Both the position numbers and the translations under genes were made by a program. 64,000 bases of DNA from Ignavibacteriales bacterium (GTDB lineage Bacteria; Bacteroidota; Ignavibacteria; UBA10030), in contig JAPLFQ010000005.1 of NCBI GenBank assembly GCA_026390595.1, positions 62,001 to 126,000 of the forward strand, in the 5' to 3' direction. The notes under the pieces are model-generated. The model was not told where the DNA came from. It was given only the letters and a program-made list of their open reading frames with translations, and did no database searches. Shown here one piece after another: positions 26,901-35,280 of the stretch (position 1 is its first letter; every line of letters starts with the position of its first letter).

Positions 26901-27102
26901 TGGAGCGCTTCTCCGCATGGATCGCGTCGTAGTTGATCCGGCGACCGTGACCGTCATTGATTACAAGACAGGCGAAGAAAAACCCGACTACACGGAACAA
27001 GTGCTCAAGTACATGAAGATTCTCAGAAGTTACTATGCGGGCAGATTTGTTCGCGGGCTGCTCGTGTACATCGATCAGAAATTGGTCAGGACTGTCTCGT
27101 GA
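23950..27102 (+). CDS. addA: AddA-type helicase-nuclease subunit (UvrD superfamily)
   Basis: This 1050-residue protein is the helicase subunit of an AddAB/RecBCD-like complex that resects double-strand breaks for recombination. Walker A is SAGAGKT (Lys48), motif II is LIDEFQDTNP (Asp399-Glu400), and GDTKQSIYGFRGAD, VMTIHKAKGLES and VAFTRAEEEMYVI give the other UvrD motifs. The C-terminus adds a PD-(D/E)XK nuclease: GEFVHAVLEAIGY, RMDRVVVDP and VIDYKTGEE (Asp1004, Lys1006). The start is unclear: the frame opens at TTG 23950, and a GTG at 23989 is also possible. A possible -35 TTGACT at 23903 precedes a weak -10. Its stop overlaps the next start by 4 bases (GTGA), as expected for subunits of one complex. 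Confidence 0.88.
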   Translation: MRWLLKNISYIVPVAQSSPILTILEKDRQFVLELPKYTVVSASAGAGKTRALKQRVVQLLLAQTIPNNSLKNILAITFTNNAAREMKQRVLDGLKSASLGMPETLEEFQHLLSLTPSEIQLRAGTLVEEILDNYSDFQIRTIDSFLARVFKASALELGLSPDLEIALDSDAILDEAFTLFARELHAGTSSARLFDQLIQLFLESRGGDDRFFWNPYPELADKVKDLYKRIILTSKQLRLEDHSNEIRELGGQLPKKVLELDRLLSHPNIAKAKRFEDYVGYAQADDVDRLIGYKFPSSPMKKTESDPKQFQRSLLECQPLCDEIAALRSHMILLKARQHYQPYAEAHALLAQSIEAVKRERGQVDIGDAVKRLAEYLKPGIVTEVYYSLGETLCHYLIDEFQDTNPIQWETLEPLVGNALATTGSLFVVGDTKQSIYGFRGADWRIMRRLQSEDVFPSATKDLKSLDTNYRSFEKILRFNRDVFKTIVPQKVDADAARASGLATDEQHVRDSFVGKGYVEVISVPVDAVDGQSGQVPQKEKMLDIVADCLSRGYRRSDITILSPRNGDIIEISGWLNERGISFISHSSLDVRSRAVTGEFLALLRFLDSPIDDLSFATFLLGNVFGGLLQRDNKTISRQNLLDLLFEHRLAHRREHPLYITFRQTHPDVWRMYFENLFNVVGYLPVYDLISEVFNTFNIFGLLRQEEATLAKILEVVKDFEEQGENSLKGFLQFAVDSSEDADWNIDIPTDVDAVRVMTIHKAKGLESRVVIVLLYDSTPRRDSLYFEEAGDEVRLVRLAKDVAEEVEELSGLYREKTLRQTVDDLNKLYVAFTRAEEEMYVISVQAKRSKTPSEYLPESGYGPEPKPAAHRVAPEPETSVELSHDLPRTALLQVEYAGIAVTEARRGEFVHAVLEAIGYAGDDLGPRLDRAIERALVRVPYETDPLQLRDLLLNVIALNELSPYFLKSEGRTILNEQEFAGPDGALLRMDRVVVDPATVTVIDYKTGEEKPDYTEQVLKYMKILRSYYAGRFVRGLLVYIDQKLVRTVS

Positions 27103-29927
27103 GCCGGCACGTCATCATATCCCCCGCACAGAACCTGATTCATGAGGTTGCTTCGCGGCTGAAGAGCAGTACGAACGATTTCAGCTCGTCGATTGTGGTG
27201 TTCCCCGGAAAGCGACCGGCGCATTTTGTGCGGAAGGCTCTGGCCGAACGGATCAGGGGAAGCTTCATTCCTCCTCGTATATTCTCCATCGATTCGTTTG
27301 TCGAGTATCTTGTTTCCGACAAGCTCGGTCTTGTTCATAAGCCCCTCGACAACTTCGACGCCGTCGCGCTTTTATTCGACATTCACGTTTCCCTCGCGGA
27401 GCACCTGGGAGGAGAACATTTCAATTCCATCGATCGGTTCATCGGTCTTGGATTGAAGCTGTACACCGAACTCGAGGAACTGGTGATGGCCGATGTAAGT
27501 ATGCGCCGCGTTTTCGAGGCGCTGGAGGCCGCCCCGCTTGGCAGAATGCAGGCTCTGCCGGACTATTTCGGTCGATTCTACGCCGTCATTGAAGAGAAGG
27601 GGTCTATCACCCGTGCGCTATATTACAGGAAAGCCGCCGAGCAGATCGATTCGATCGATCTTTCGTCCCATCAGAACATACTCTTCGCCGGTTTCTATGC
27701 ATACACGGAACTGGAGCAACGCATCCTGACCAGCCTCTTGCGGCGCAAAAACAGCGCGTTCATCGCACAGCAGGGGCCCGGATTGAAGAAACATGTTCAG
27801 GCACTCGGGATCGATGCTGACGATGTGCAATCCCCGGACACTCCTTCCGCTCCAGCCTGCTATTTCTACAAGGCATCCGATACGCATGGACAAGTCTTTG
27901 CGGTGAGCCACAAGATCAAGGCCATGCTTGCTTCGGGCACACCGATTGACGAAAAAACGGCGATCATCCTCCCCACTGCTGATGCGCTTTTCCCGGTGGT
28001 CCACCAGACACTTCCATTGCTCCCGCCGGATCGGTACAATATTGCTCTTGGTTACCCGCTGCAGCGGACGCCGCTGTTCGGATTTCTAAGCAATCTGATG
28101 GACCTCGGAGCCGGAGCCCGCGGCGGTGATGTGCCGGCCAGAGAATACACGACGTTTGTGCTGCATCCATACACAAAAAATATTCGTTTCGGCCAACGGT
28201 CTGATGTCACCAGGGTTCTCTTTCATGCTCTGGAGAAGTTCCTTGCCGAGACGCAGTCCAGAACGTTCGTGTCCCTTGAATCACTCGAAAAGAACAACGT
28301 TCTTCTCGACGGTGTCCGTCGTTCCCTTGCTGCCGCCGGCATTGAGGCAAGCCTGAGCGACCTTCAGAACCACCTGCAGACGATCCACGACCGGACGATC
28401 CGGCAATTCCTCGATCTTCATTCACTTGGAGATTTTGCGGCCAGAGCTGTCGAGATCCTGCAGTACATTTACAAACAAAGCACGGCAACGCGCCACCGCT
28501 TCTTCCATCCGTATGCGCAGAGATTCATAGAGCTATTCGAATCGATCCGGATGTCCCTTCTCGCGCCGCACCGGTTCGGCGATCCGTCATCGTATTTCGC
28601 GTTCCTGCGCAACGCGGTCGCTTCCGAGGAGGTCCCGTTCTCCGGAACGCCGCTCGTCGGCCTTCAGGTGCTCGGACTACTGGAAACCCGCAACCTTTCG
28701 TTCGATACCGTCTTCCTTCTCAACGCGACGGACGATGTGATTCCCGGGACGCGCGGCAACGATGTTCTTCTCCCCCAACCATTCCGCGAGAAGCTCGGCC
28801 TCGAGACCTACCGTCAGCGCGAACGGCTGATCGAATACTATGTGAGCATCTTGTTTGCCGGTGCGCGCACGGTGCACTGTTTCTTCACCGAGTCCGGCAA
28901 TCACGAAAAGAGCCGGTTTCTGGAAAAGCTCCTGTGGGAAGAACAACAAAAGAAGAAGAGCCTGGATATCAAGGACCTTATTCAGGTCGTTCGGTACAAC
29001 GTGCAGCTGGCAACAGCGTCGCCGGACGCGATCGAGAAAACGCACGCGGTGCTCGAACACCTCGAGGGGTTCGAGTATACGGCCACGTCGCTTGATACCT
29101 GGCTCACCTGCCAGCTTAAATTCTATTATGCGCATGTATTGAAGCTGTCGGAGAAGGACGAGGTCGCAGATGACATTGATCAGCTTGAGGTCGGGAGTTT
29201 CGTGCACGACGTACTGTCAGCGTTCTTCAAGAAGACCGTGGGCAACACGTTGACTCCAGCCGATCTTGATCTCAAGCGGCTCCGGCAGCTCATCGATACC
29301 CTCTACGAAGAGAAGTACGGCTCCGATCTCGTCGGCGCATCGTATCTCGTGAAGCAGCAGCTCATTCGCCAGCTTGAGGCCTTCATCAGCGGCTACCAAA
29401 TGCCCCGGATCGTGCAGGATTCTGTCAAGATCCTCGGGCTTGAAGAATCCATCGCGGTCAACGCAGGTGGGTTCAGTTTCACAGGACGAATAGACCGCAT
29501 CGAGCAACGAGGCGCCAGGCACGTAATCCTTGATTATAAAACCGGCCGCGACGATTCGCACGTCAAGATCAACATAGACAAATTGATCGCTGGCGAAGCT
29601 TCGACCTGGCATGCGGCTATAGGGTCGTTCCAGCTTCCAATGTACATGCTCCTTTATTCGGAGGCCAAGCAGGTTCCGATCTCATCGATCCTGCCGGCTT
29701 TCTTGTTTCTCGGGCGCAACGAAATCACACCCGACATTGAAACCGGCATCGGCGGAGCGAGCCACACCGCAGCGGAAGTGTACGAGGCTGTGCGCCCGGT
29801 CTTGTTCGGCACCATTCAACAAATCCTCGATCCGACAAAGCGCTTCGAACCAACCGAAGAGTTGCACAAAGCATGTCCCCGGTGTCCCTATCGGGCTCTC
29901 TGTGGTACATCGTGGGTTGGCGGATAA
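27099..29927 (+). CDS. addB: AddB-type nuclease subunit with Fe-S cluster
   Basis: This 942-residue protein is the partner of the preceding helicase. The N-terminus holds a degenerate helicase-like start (IVVFPGKRPAHFVRKAL), and the middle holds GLLETRNLSFDTVFLLNATDD, as in AddB-like inactive helicase folds. The C-terminal nuclease has VGSFVHDVLSAFF, DRIEQRGARHVILDYKTGRD (Asp812, Lys814) and four cysteines expected to hold a 4Fe-4S cluster: Cys671 in TCQLKFYY, and Cys926, Cys929 and Cys935 in CPRCPYRALC. The single N-side Cys and three C-side Cys match AddB. The GTG start at 27099 overlaps the AddA stop. It may belong to the wider AddB-like family rather than canonical AddB. Confidence 0.85.
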   Translation: MSRHVIISPAQNLIHEVASRLKSSTNDFSSSIVVFPGKRPAHFVRKALAERIRGSFIPPRIFSIDSFVEYLVSDKLGLVHKPLDNFDAVALLFDIHVSLAEHLGGEHFNSIDRFIGLGLKLYTELEELVMADVSMRRVFEALEAAPLGRMQALPDYFGRFYAVIEEKGSITRALYYRKAAEQIDSIDLSSHQNILFAGFYAYTELEQRILTSLLRRKNSAFIAQQGPGLKKHVQALGIDADDVQSPDTPSAPACYFYKASDTHGQVFAVSHKIKAMLASGTPIDEKTAIILPTADALFPVVHQTLPLLPPDRYNIALGYPLQRTPLFGFLSNLMDLGAGARGGDVPAREYTTFVLHPYTKNIRFGQRSDVTRVLFHALEKFLAETQSRTFVSLESLEKNNVLLDGVRRSLAAAGIEASLSDLQNHLQTIHDRTIRQFLDLHSLGDFAARAVEILQYIYKQSTATRHRFFHPYAQRFIELFESIRMSLLAPHRFGDPSSYFAFLRNAVASEEVPFSGTPLVGLQVLGLLETRNLSFDTVFLLNATDDVIPGTRGNDVLLPQPFREKLGLETYRQRERLIEYYVSILFAGARTVHCFFTESGNHEKSRFLEKLLWEEQQKKKSLDIKDLIQVVRYNVQLATASPDAIEKTHAVLEHLEGFEYTATSLDTWLTCQLKFYYAHVLKLSEKDEVADDIDQLEVGSFVHDVLSAFFKKTVGNTLTPADLDLKRLRQLIDTLYEEKYGSDLVGASYLVKQQLIRQLEAFISGYQMPRIVQDSVKILGLEESIAVNAGGFSFTGRIDRIEQRGARHVILDYKTGRDDSHVKINIDKLIAGEASTWHAAIGSFQLPMYMLLYSEAKQVPISSILPAFLFLGRNEITPDIETGIGGASHTAAEVYEAVRPVLFGTIQQILDPTKRFEPTEELHKACPRCPYRALCGTSWVGG

Positions 29928-29964
29928 ATCTGGCGGTAACGTTGGCCTTCATCCCGGAGGTTGT

Positions 29965-32652
29965 ATGCGCGTATTGAAACAGATCCACATGTTGTTGCTC
30001 GTCACCCTCTTCGCGGCGGGGGTCGCTGGGTCACAGAACAAATCCATGCCGGCATCAGGAGGTTTTCCCTTCCAGAATCCTTCTCTGACCATCGATGAAC
30101 GGGTCGGCGATCTCGTTTCGAGGATGACTCTCGACGAAAAGGTAAAGCAAATGCTGTTCGGTGCTCCCGCGATTCCCCGCCTCGGAGTTCCGGAATACAA
30201 TTGGTGGGGAGAAGCTCTCCATGGCGTCGCCCGAGCCGGCAAAGCAACCGTATTTCCCCAGGCCATCGGCCTTGCCGCTGCCTGGGATACAGATCTCATG
30301 CTGCGCGTTGCGACGGTTATTTCCGACGAGGCGCGGGCAAAGCATCACGACGCGTTGCGAAAAGGGAGACGTGGCATCTATGAAGGCCTCACCTTCTGGT
30401 CTCCGAACATCAATATTTTCCGCGATCCCCGTTGGGGCCGCGGCATGGAAACGTACGGCGAAGACCCGTACCTCACAGGACGGCTCGGCGTCCAATTCGT
30501 CAAGGGCCTGCAGGGGGATGATCCGAAGTACTTCAAGACGATTTCTACTCCCAAGCATTTTGCAGTCCATAGCGGACCGGAGCCCGACAGGCACGTTTTT
30601 GATGCTGTGGTGAACGAGCGCGATCTGCGTGAGACGTACCTCCCTGCCTTTCGCGCTACAGTCATCGAGGCGAATGCCCAATCGGTGATGTGTGCCTACA
30701 ATCGTTTTCGCGGCGAGCCATGCTGCGGGAGCAGCGAGCTGCTGCAGAAAATTCTGCGAGACGAGTGGGGATTCAGCGGCTATGTTGTCTCCGACTGCTG
30801 GGCAATCATGGACTTTTACACCACGCACAAGGTGGATCAGACGGCTCCCCAAGCGGCGGCCAGAGCGCTGGTTGCCGGAACAGACCTCAACTGCGGCGTT
30901 ACCTACGACAGCCTCGGTGTCGCCGTCAGGCAGGGATTGGTCAGCGAGCAGCTTGTTGACGTCGCCGTGAAGAGGCTCTTTCGTGCACGGTTCGGACTCG
31001 GTATGTTTGATCCTCCTAGGTTCGTCCCCTACGCGAACATCCCCATCAGCAACAACGATTCCAGGCAGCATCAGCGGCTCGCCGTTGAGTCCGCACGAAA
31101 ATCGATTGTGCTTCTGAAGAACGATGGAAATCTGCTCCCATTGCGAAAAGGCATCAAGACGATCGCCGTCATCGGTCCCAACGCTGATGATGTGGATTTA
31201 CTGCTCGGCAACTACAACGGCTTGCCGTCAGATCCTGTCACCCCGCTGGCGGGGATACGACGCGGTGCCCCCAGGGGAACGAAGATACTCTACGCCCGCG
31301 GATGCCCGGTTGCCGAGAGCATTCCGTCGTTCGAGATTGTACCGCCAGGCATGCTCTTCACGGAACAAAACGGCAGCAGGAAGGCCGGGCTGACAGGCGA
31401 GTACTTCAACAACGATCGATTCGATGGGAGGCCCTTCGTTACCCGGGTGGATCCGTCGATCAACTTCAATTGGTGGGAAGACCCGCCGATGCCAGGTTTG
31501 AGAGCAGACAGCTTCAGCATTCGCTGGAAAGGAGTGCTCGTCCCTCCGATGGATGGCCGATATGTACTCGGCGTGCGGGCATTTGGAGGGGCGCGACTTT
31601 GGATAGCCGATTCGCTTCTCTTCGATGCATCCAACGAACACGGCGTGATAACGCAGTCAAGCACTACGACACTGAAGGCGGGTGTCGCATACGCGATGCG
31701 CATTGAGTACTGGGACCTTCGGGCAGACGCGAGCATGCAGTTGGTCTGGTCGCCGCCGGCACCGAAACTCAGAGACGAAGCCCTGGCTGCAGCGAAGTCG
31801 GCAGATATAGTTCTGCTGATGATGGGCCTGTCGCCGCGACTCGAAGGGGAAGAAATGCCGGTGGAAGTGCCGGGGTTCAAAGGCGGTGATAGGGTGGATC
31901 TCGGGCTGCCGCGCGTCCAGGAGGAGTTGATTCAGGCTGTCGCTGCCATCGGAAAGCCCGTCGTTCTCGTTCTTCTGAGCGGCAGTGCTGTCGCCGTGAA
32001 CTGGGAGGCCGAACATATTCCCGCAATTGTTGAAGCATGGTATCCGGGTCAGGCCGCCGGGACAGCCCTGGCAGATGTCCTTTTCGGTAACTACAATCCC
32101 GCCGGACGCCTTCCTGTGACGTTCTATAAATCGGCCAACCAGATTCCCCCGTTCTCCAACTACACTATGGAGGGAAAAACCTACCGCTATTTCAAAGGAG
32201 AGCCGCTCTTTCCGTTCGGGCATGGACTCAGCTACACGACATTCATGTACAGCAATTTGAAACTTCCGTCGACTGTGCCTGTCGGCAAGAACGCTTCTGT
32301 TTCTGTCGACGTCAAGAACTCCGGCAACAGGAGTGGCGAAGAAGTTGTACAGCTCTACGTGAGCGCGCTTGAAGCATCAGCTCCTGTTCCGATACGTGCT
32401 CTGCAGGGATTCCGGCGGGTGCAGCTCAAAGCGGGAGAAACAAAAACGGTCTCCTTTACGCTCACGCCGAGGCAACTTTCTTTCATTGATGCTTCGATGA
32501 AGCGTGTTGTTGAGCCGGGTACCGTTGAGGTCAGCCTTGGGGGAAAACAACCGGGCTTGAAGGGAATGGCGGATGCACCCACGTCGGGTGTTGTCGTCGG
32601 GCAATTTACGATGACGGGATCGAGAATTCAGATAGGCGAAAAACCAAATTGA
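29965..32652 (+). CDS. Secreted GH3 beta-glycosidase with PA14 insert
   Basis: This 895-residue enzyme hydrolyses beta-linked sugars outside the cytoplasm. A signal peptide (MRVLKQIHMLLLVTLFAAGV) opens the protein. The first GH3 domain has ALHGVARAGKATVFPQAIG, RDPRWGRGMETYGEDP and the nucleophile Asp277 in GYVVSDCWAIMD. A PA14 domain (about 475-598, from TGEYFNNDRFDG to MQLVWSPP) sits inside the second GH3 domain, as in many beta-glucosidases, where it shapes the active site. A fibronectin-III-like end (VQLYVSALEASAPVPIRALQ) closes the protein. The architecture resembles beta-glucosidases and beta-xylosidases; substrate is not decided. The ATG at 29965 follows GGAGG and is much better than an upstream in-frame start at 29737. 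Confidence 0.92.
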   Translation: MRVLKQIHMLLLVTLFAAGVAGSQNKSMPASGGFPFQNPSLTIDERVGDLVSRMTLDEKVKQMLFGAPAIPRLGVPEYNWWGEALHGVARAGKATVFPQAIGLAAAWDTDLMLRVATVISDEARAKHHDALRKGRRGIYEGLTFWSPNINIFRDPRWGRGMETYGEDPYLTGRLGVQFVKGLQGDDPKYFKTISTPKHFAVHSGPEPDRHVFDAVVNERDLRETYLPAFRATVIEANAQSVMCAYNRFRGEPCCGSSELLQKILRDEWGFSGYVVSDCWAIMDFYTTHKVDQTAPQAAARALVAGTDLNCGVTYDSLGVAVRQGLVSEQLVDVAVKRLFRARFGLGMFDPPRFVPYANIPISNNDSRQHQRLAVESARKSIVLLKNDGNLLPLRKGIKTIAVIGPNADDVDLLLGNYNGLPSDPVTPLAGIRRGAPRGTKILYARGCPVAESIPSFEIVPPGMLFTEQNGSRKAGLTGEYFNNDRFDGRPFVTRVDPSINFNWWEDPPMPGLRADSFSIRWKGVLVPPMDGRYVLGVRAFGGARLWIADSLLFDASNEHGVITQSSTTTLKAGVAYAMRIEYWDLRADASMQLVWSPPAPKLRDEALAAAKSADIVLLMMGLSPRLEGEEMPVEVPGFKGGDRVDLGLPRVQEELIQAVAAIGKPVVLVLLSGSAVAVNWEAEHIPAIVEAWYPGQAAGTALADVLFGNYNPAGRLPVTFYKSANQIPPFSNYTMEGKTYRYFKGEPLFPFGHGLSYTTFMYSNLKLPSTVPVGKNASVSVDVKNSGNRSGEEVVQLYVSALEASAPVPIRALQGFRRVQLKAGETKTVSFTLTPRQLSFIDASMKRVVEPGTVEVSLGGKQPGLKGMADAPTSGVVVGQFTMTGSRIQIGEKPN

Positions 32653-32676
32653 TGCACCACACAGGAAGGGAACATC

Positions 32677-32982
32677 ATGATTGGAATGATGGGGCTTTGG
32701 AATACCGATCTCGACATTCCGTGGAAAGAAATCCTCTCGGGAATTCTCACCTATCTGTACTCGATCGCACACTACGTGGGTATGTTTGTTGTCTATCTTC
32801 TCGGACGCGTCCTGCCGGCAGCCAGAGTTCCGGCGGATTTGATCGATCCCATTGGTTATCTTGCTCTGCTTACCGCGTTTCTCATCTTGGTTCAAGTGGC
32901 GAAGAAAATCGCATGGATCCTGGTGGTCGTGGCGTGGGCGTTGATCCTCGTGAGGATTGCGATGGGACTGTTTGGGTACTAG
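32677..32982 (+). CDS. Small membrane protein, unknown function
   Basis: This 101-residue protein starts at ATG 32677 behind AGGAAGG. It has a short amphipathic N-terminus (NTDLDIPWKEILSGILTYLY) and two to three hydrophobic segments (about 25-45, 60-75 and 80-98) with a short loop containing RVPADLIDPIG. It follows the GH3 gene by 24 bases and may be cotranscribed. I recognise no family. Confidence 0.6.
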   Translation: MIGMMGLWNTDLDIPWKEILSGILTYLYSIAHYVGMFVVYLLGRVLPAARVPADLIDPIGYLALLTAFLILVQVAKKIAWILVVVAWALILVRIAMGLFGY

Positions 32983-33007
32983 CGGGTTGTTGAGGTTCCA
33001 CATTCAA

Positions 33008-33145
33008 AAGCAAAGGTAAACCGCCAAAGCCGCCAAGTGCGCCAAGGAATTGAAGTTCCAGACGAGATTGAATGTTGACCATTCTCTCAATGCTCCTTTG
33101 CGCTCTTCCTTGCCTCGAACTTTTGCCACGTGGGCGGTCTGCTTT
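33008..33145. repeat. Degenerate GCCAAG-type intergenic repeat
   Basis: The spacer after the small membrane gene contains CCGCCAAAGCCGCCAAGTG and GCGCCAAGG near 33019-33050, then the inverted-sense strings CCTTTGCGC and CCTTGCC near 33092-33115. This resembles the low-complexity 'GCCAAGG...CCTTGGC' spacers that recur in environmental bacterial genomes. The arms are too diverged to draw a clean hairpin. Confidence 0.4.
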
Positions 33146-33207
33146 CCCGCATAATGCTGCTGCCGTTCTGATGTCCCTCAATTCGCATACTGGTCTGCTG
33201 AGGCGCT

Positions 33208-34233
33208 TCAGACCGAGGTCGGCGAGAGCGACACCTCTCTGTCATATATCCAGCTGAACTTCTCCGATCCGGAAATGTTCACCCGCTCTGCCAGCTTTTG
33301 ATACCGTTCGGCGAGGCCGCACAGATATTCCTGGGCCTTCGCCGAAGCATCCGAGAGTCCCTCCAATCCGGCAATCTTCCACTCGTCGACCAGGGCGTGG
33401 ATTATTTCTGCATAGTCCTTCGCCGTGTACACTCCGGCTTTCTGTGCCACCAGAGAGAACTTCGTGTACAAGTTGTCGTCTTTTCCGTCATGCATCAATA
33501 TTGCGGGCATCGCAATCTTCGCCTTCATCATCTTCGCGAACGACACAACCGCTCCGGCCGGATCGAGTTCAAAGACCTTTGACATGAAGAGCTTGTACGC
33601 TTTTTCGTGCCGTGCTTCATCCCCTGCGATCATGCCGCAAATCTTGTGCAGCCGATCTTCACCCGCACGCAAGGCCAGTGTTCCCACATTGCGATGAGAG
33701 ATCTTGGTTGCACGTTCCTGAAACGACGTATAGACGAATCCCAGGTATGGATCATCTCCGGTTCGCGGATCGAAACCGTTGTTGATAAGATGGTGAATGG
33801 TTGTCTCTACCGCTCGCATGTCAACCCGGCCGGTGAGGTATAGATACTTATTCAACAAATCGCCATGGCGATTTTCCTCCGACGTCCAACCGCGACTCCA
33901 TCGCGCCCACGGTGATGCACTAGCCCCAGTGAGATCGGTGATACCCTGAAGACGGTTCAGCCACGTTTGGTACGTGGGAAGCGCTTCCTCGGTGACCATG
34001 TCCCCCACGAGTATCACAAGCACATCATCCGGGAGATCCTTCGCCCGGTTGCGAAAGGCCGTGACCTGCTCCTTCCAGTCATCTTTTGTGAGGTCCGGCA
34101 GGAAGTCAGACGGCTGCCAGCTTTCGTTGACGGGTTTCAGCAAGGTACCGAGGTTTTGCTCAACGAAGCCTTCCATGCTCTTGACGACTTCGAGCTGAGT
34201 CGATGTGACGTTGATCTTGTTGTTCTCCACCAT
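33208..34233 (-). CDS. Soluble acyl-ACP desaturase (FA_desaturase_2)
   Basis: This 341-residue cytoplasmic di-iron enzyme should introduce a double bond into an acyl chain carried on acyl carrier protein. The ferritin-like helices carry [39 protein letters not shown] and [15 protein letters not shown], which supply the EExxH pair typical of plant-type stearoyl-ACP desaturases. The length and the WTSEENRHG motif make the family secure; chain length and position specificity are not predictable. An electron donor is not adjacent. Upstream on the same strand lie two small dimeric alpha/beta-barrel proteins. The ATG at 34233 is used. Confidence 0.9.
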   Translation of the reverse strand: MVENNKINVTSTQLEVVKSMEGFVEQNLGTLLKPVNESWQPSDFLPDLTKDDWKEQVTAFRNRAKDLPDDVLVILVGDMVTEEALPTYQTWLNRLQGITDLTGASASPWARWSRGWTSEENRHGDLLNKYLYLTGRVDMRAVETTIHHLINNGFDPRTGDDPYLGFVYTSFQERATKISHRNVGTLALRAGEDRLHKICGMIAGDEARHEKAYKLFMSKVFELDPAGAVVSFAKMMKAKIAMPAILMHDGKDDNLYTKFSLVAQKAGVYTAKDYAEIIHALVDEWKIAGLEGLSDASAKAQEYLCGLAERYQKLAERVNISGSEKFSWIYDREVSLSPTSV

Positions 34234-34314
34234 GGGATCCTTCTGTCTTTGATTGTTGGTAATTCTGGTTGACCGTTTTTGGAGAGGGGTCGAAACCCGT
34301 TGGTATAGATATCA

Positions 34315-34565
34315 TCAGTGCATGGTTGCCACATCGGCGGGCGAGAACTTCACAAGTTTGACTGCCTTTGCGCTGTTCCGCTGCAGGGACGGGACAACCA
34401 TCAGGGCTTGCGTCGCGCTCTCCGCCTCGAGCACGACCCATCCTGTATAGTCACCATCCATGCAACCCCAATCGAAACGTGTGATGTAGCCGGTGGCGTT
34501 CACTTCCTTCAACGCATGCTTCAATCGCCGGCCGTATGGGGAGAGATCACGAGAAATCTGTCCAT
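34315..34565 (-). pseudogene. Dimeric alpha/beta-barrel protein with a frameshift near codon 14
   Basis: The start is ATG at 34565 behind AAGAGGAGGC, a perfect ribosome site six bases away. That frame reads MDRFLVISPHTAGD and stops at 34521. The other frame then continues as LKHALKEVNATGYITRFDWG, C-terminal to the same fold (GDYTGWVVLEAES, then VPSLQRNSAKAVKLVKFSP). Together the two pieces form one small protein of about 83 residues like the RFLVxSPHT...RFDWGC...GWVVxEA family. One base is missing between 34522 and 34529. A longer frame open from 34590 begins inside the ribosome site and is a shadow. It is either a recent mutation, a sequencing error or, less likely, programmed frameshifting. 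Function is unknown. Confidence 0.7.
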
Positions 34566-34626
34566 GGTTGCCTCCTCTTATTGTTGTCATGGTGTGCTGT
34601 GAAGTGCAAGATTGCTTTGGCTGCGC

Positions 34627-34926
34627 TCACGAGCCGACGATGTTGAATATCTCGCGGCGACCCGATTCCACGATCGGCATGAAGCGTTGATACCACTCCG
34701 AGAATTCCTTCGAACTCATGATTTCCTTTTGCGACTTTTCAAGGTCCGCCAGGTTCTGGTAGGTAATCTCCATGACGAGTGTATAAAACGGTCCGGTGAG
34801 ATCGGTCAGAAATCGCGTGGGCGCTCCGCCATGGTGCTTGATGACTGCTTCATTTTCTTTTATCAACGCCGCGGCTTCCCGGGCTTTACCGAACTTGAGT
34901 TGGAATACGTTGCGGACAAGTATCAT
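34627..34926 (-). CDS. NIPSNAP-like dimeric alpha/beta-barrel protein
   Basis: This 99-residue protein has the ferredoxin-like pattern of NIPSNAP/ABM small proteins: strand VRNVFQLKFGKAREA, helix AALIKENEAVIKHHG, strand FYTLVMEITY, a helix KSQKEIMSSKEFSEWYQRF and a C-terminal strand RREIFNIV. Such proteins bind or modify small molecules as dimers, and the role is open. The ATG follows AAAGGAGCGAGC. It is the first gene of a minus-strand group that runs through the frameshifted barrel gene to the acyl-ACP desaturase, with gaps of about 60 and 80 bases. Confidence 0.75.
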   Translation of the reverse strand: MILVRNVFQLKFGKAREAAALIKENEAVIKHHGGAPTRFLTDLTGPFYTLVMEITYQNLADLEKSQKEIMSSKEFSEWYQRFMPIVESGRREIFNIVGS

Positions 34927-35280
34927 TGCTCGCTCCTTTGGATTGGTGACAGGAATCGATGAACTGATCGGCCCTCCCGGTTATACATTTAACATCTGTT
35001 TGCGGGAGATAGTTCTGTTCTTTGCCTCGTCGAAAAAGCCGGGTCCCCTCTTCGCAATGAGAGGGAAAACCCTTGTTTTATAGGCGGTTGTGATCGGCGG
35101 AAACGGCTTTCCCCATGCCGTCTCTGATCCGTCCAGAACAACGCACCTTCATGCACAATCCACTTCACTCCACCCAAATTCGCGCTGGTGTTCGATAGTC
35201 CATCTTCTTGTGCACTTTATTATCTTGTACTGAGAAACGGGCTGCCAGAATTCAGTTACCCTCGCGAGGAGAGATTGGAG
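34927..35280. other. Divergent intergenic region (354 bases)
   Basis: This spacer separates the minus-strand NIPSNAP gene from the plus-strand cupin gene. No open frame here looks like a gene. It should hold both promoters. The only recurrent element is CACTTTATTATCTTGTAC at 35213-35230, facing the cupin gene. A possible AT-rich element, AAATGTATAACC, faces the NIPSNAP gene near 34980-34991. Confidence 0.6.
35221..35227 (+). promoter_or_regulatory. TATCTTG element before the cupin gene
   Basis: TATCTTG at 35221-35227 lies 53 bases before the ATG and is preceded by CACTTTAT. The same core lies upstream of other genes (23170, 38671, and on the minus strand 38525 and 62660). It may be a -10-like element; no matching TTGACA box is present 17 bases upstream. 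Confidence 0.4.

Noticed and set aside
34315-34590. Longer minus-strand frame beginning MTTIRGGNHG
   Set aside because: It begins inside the ribosome site of the better start at 34565, and its first 20 residues are non-conserved. The gene is treated as frameshifted instead.
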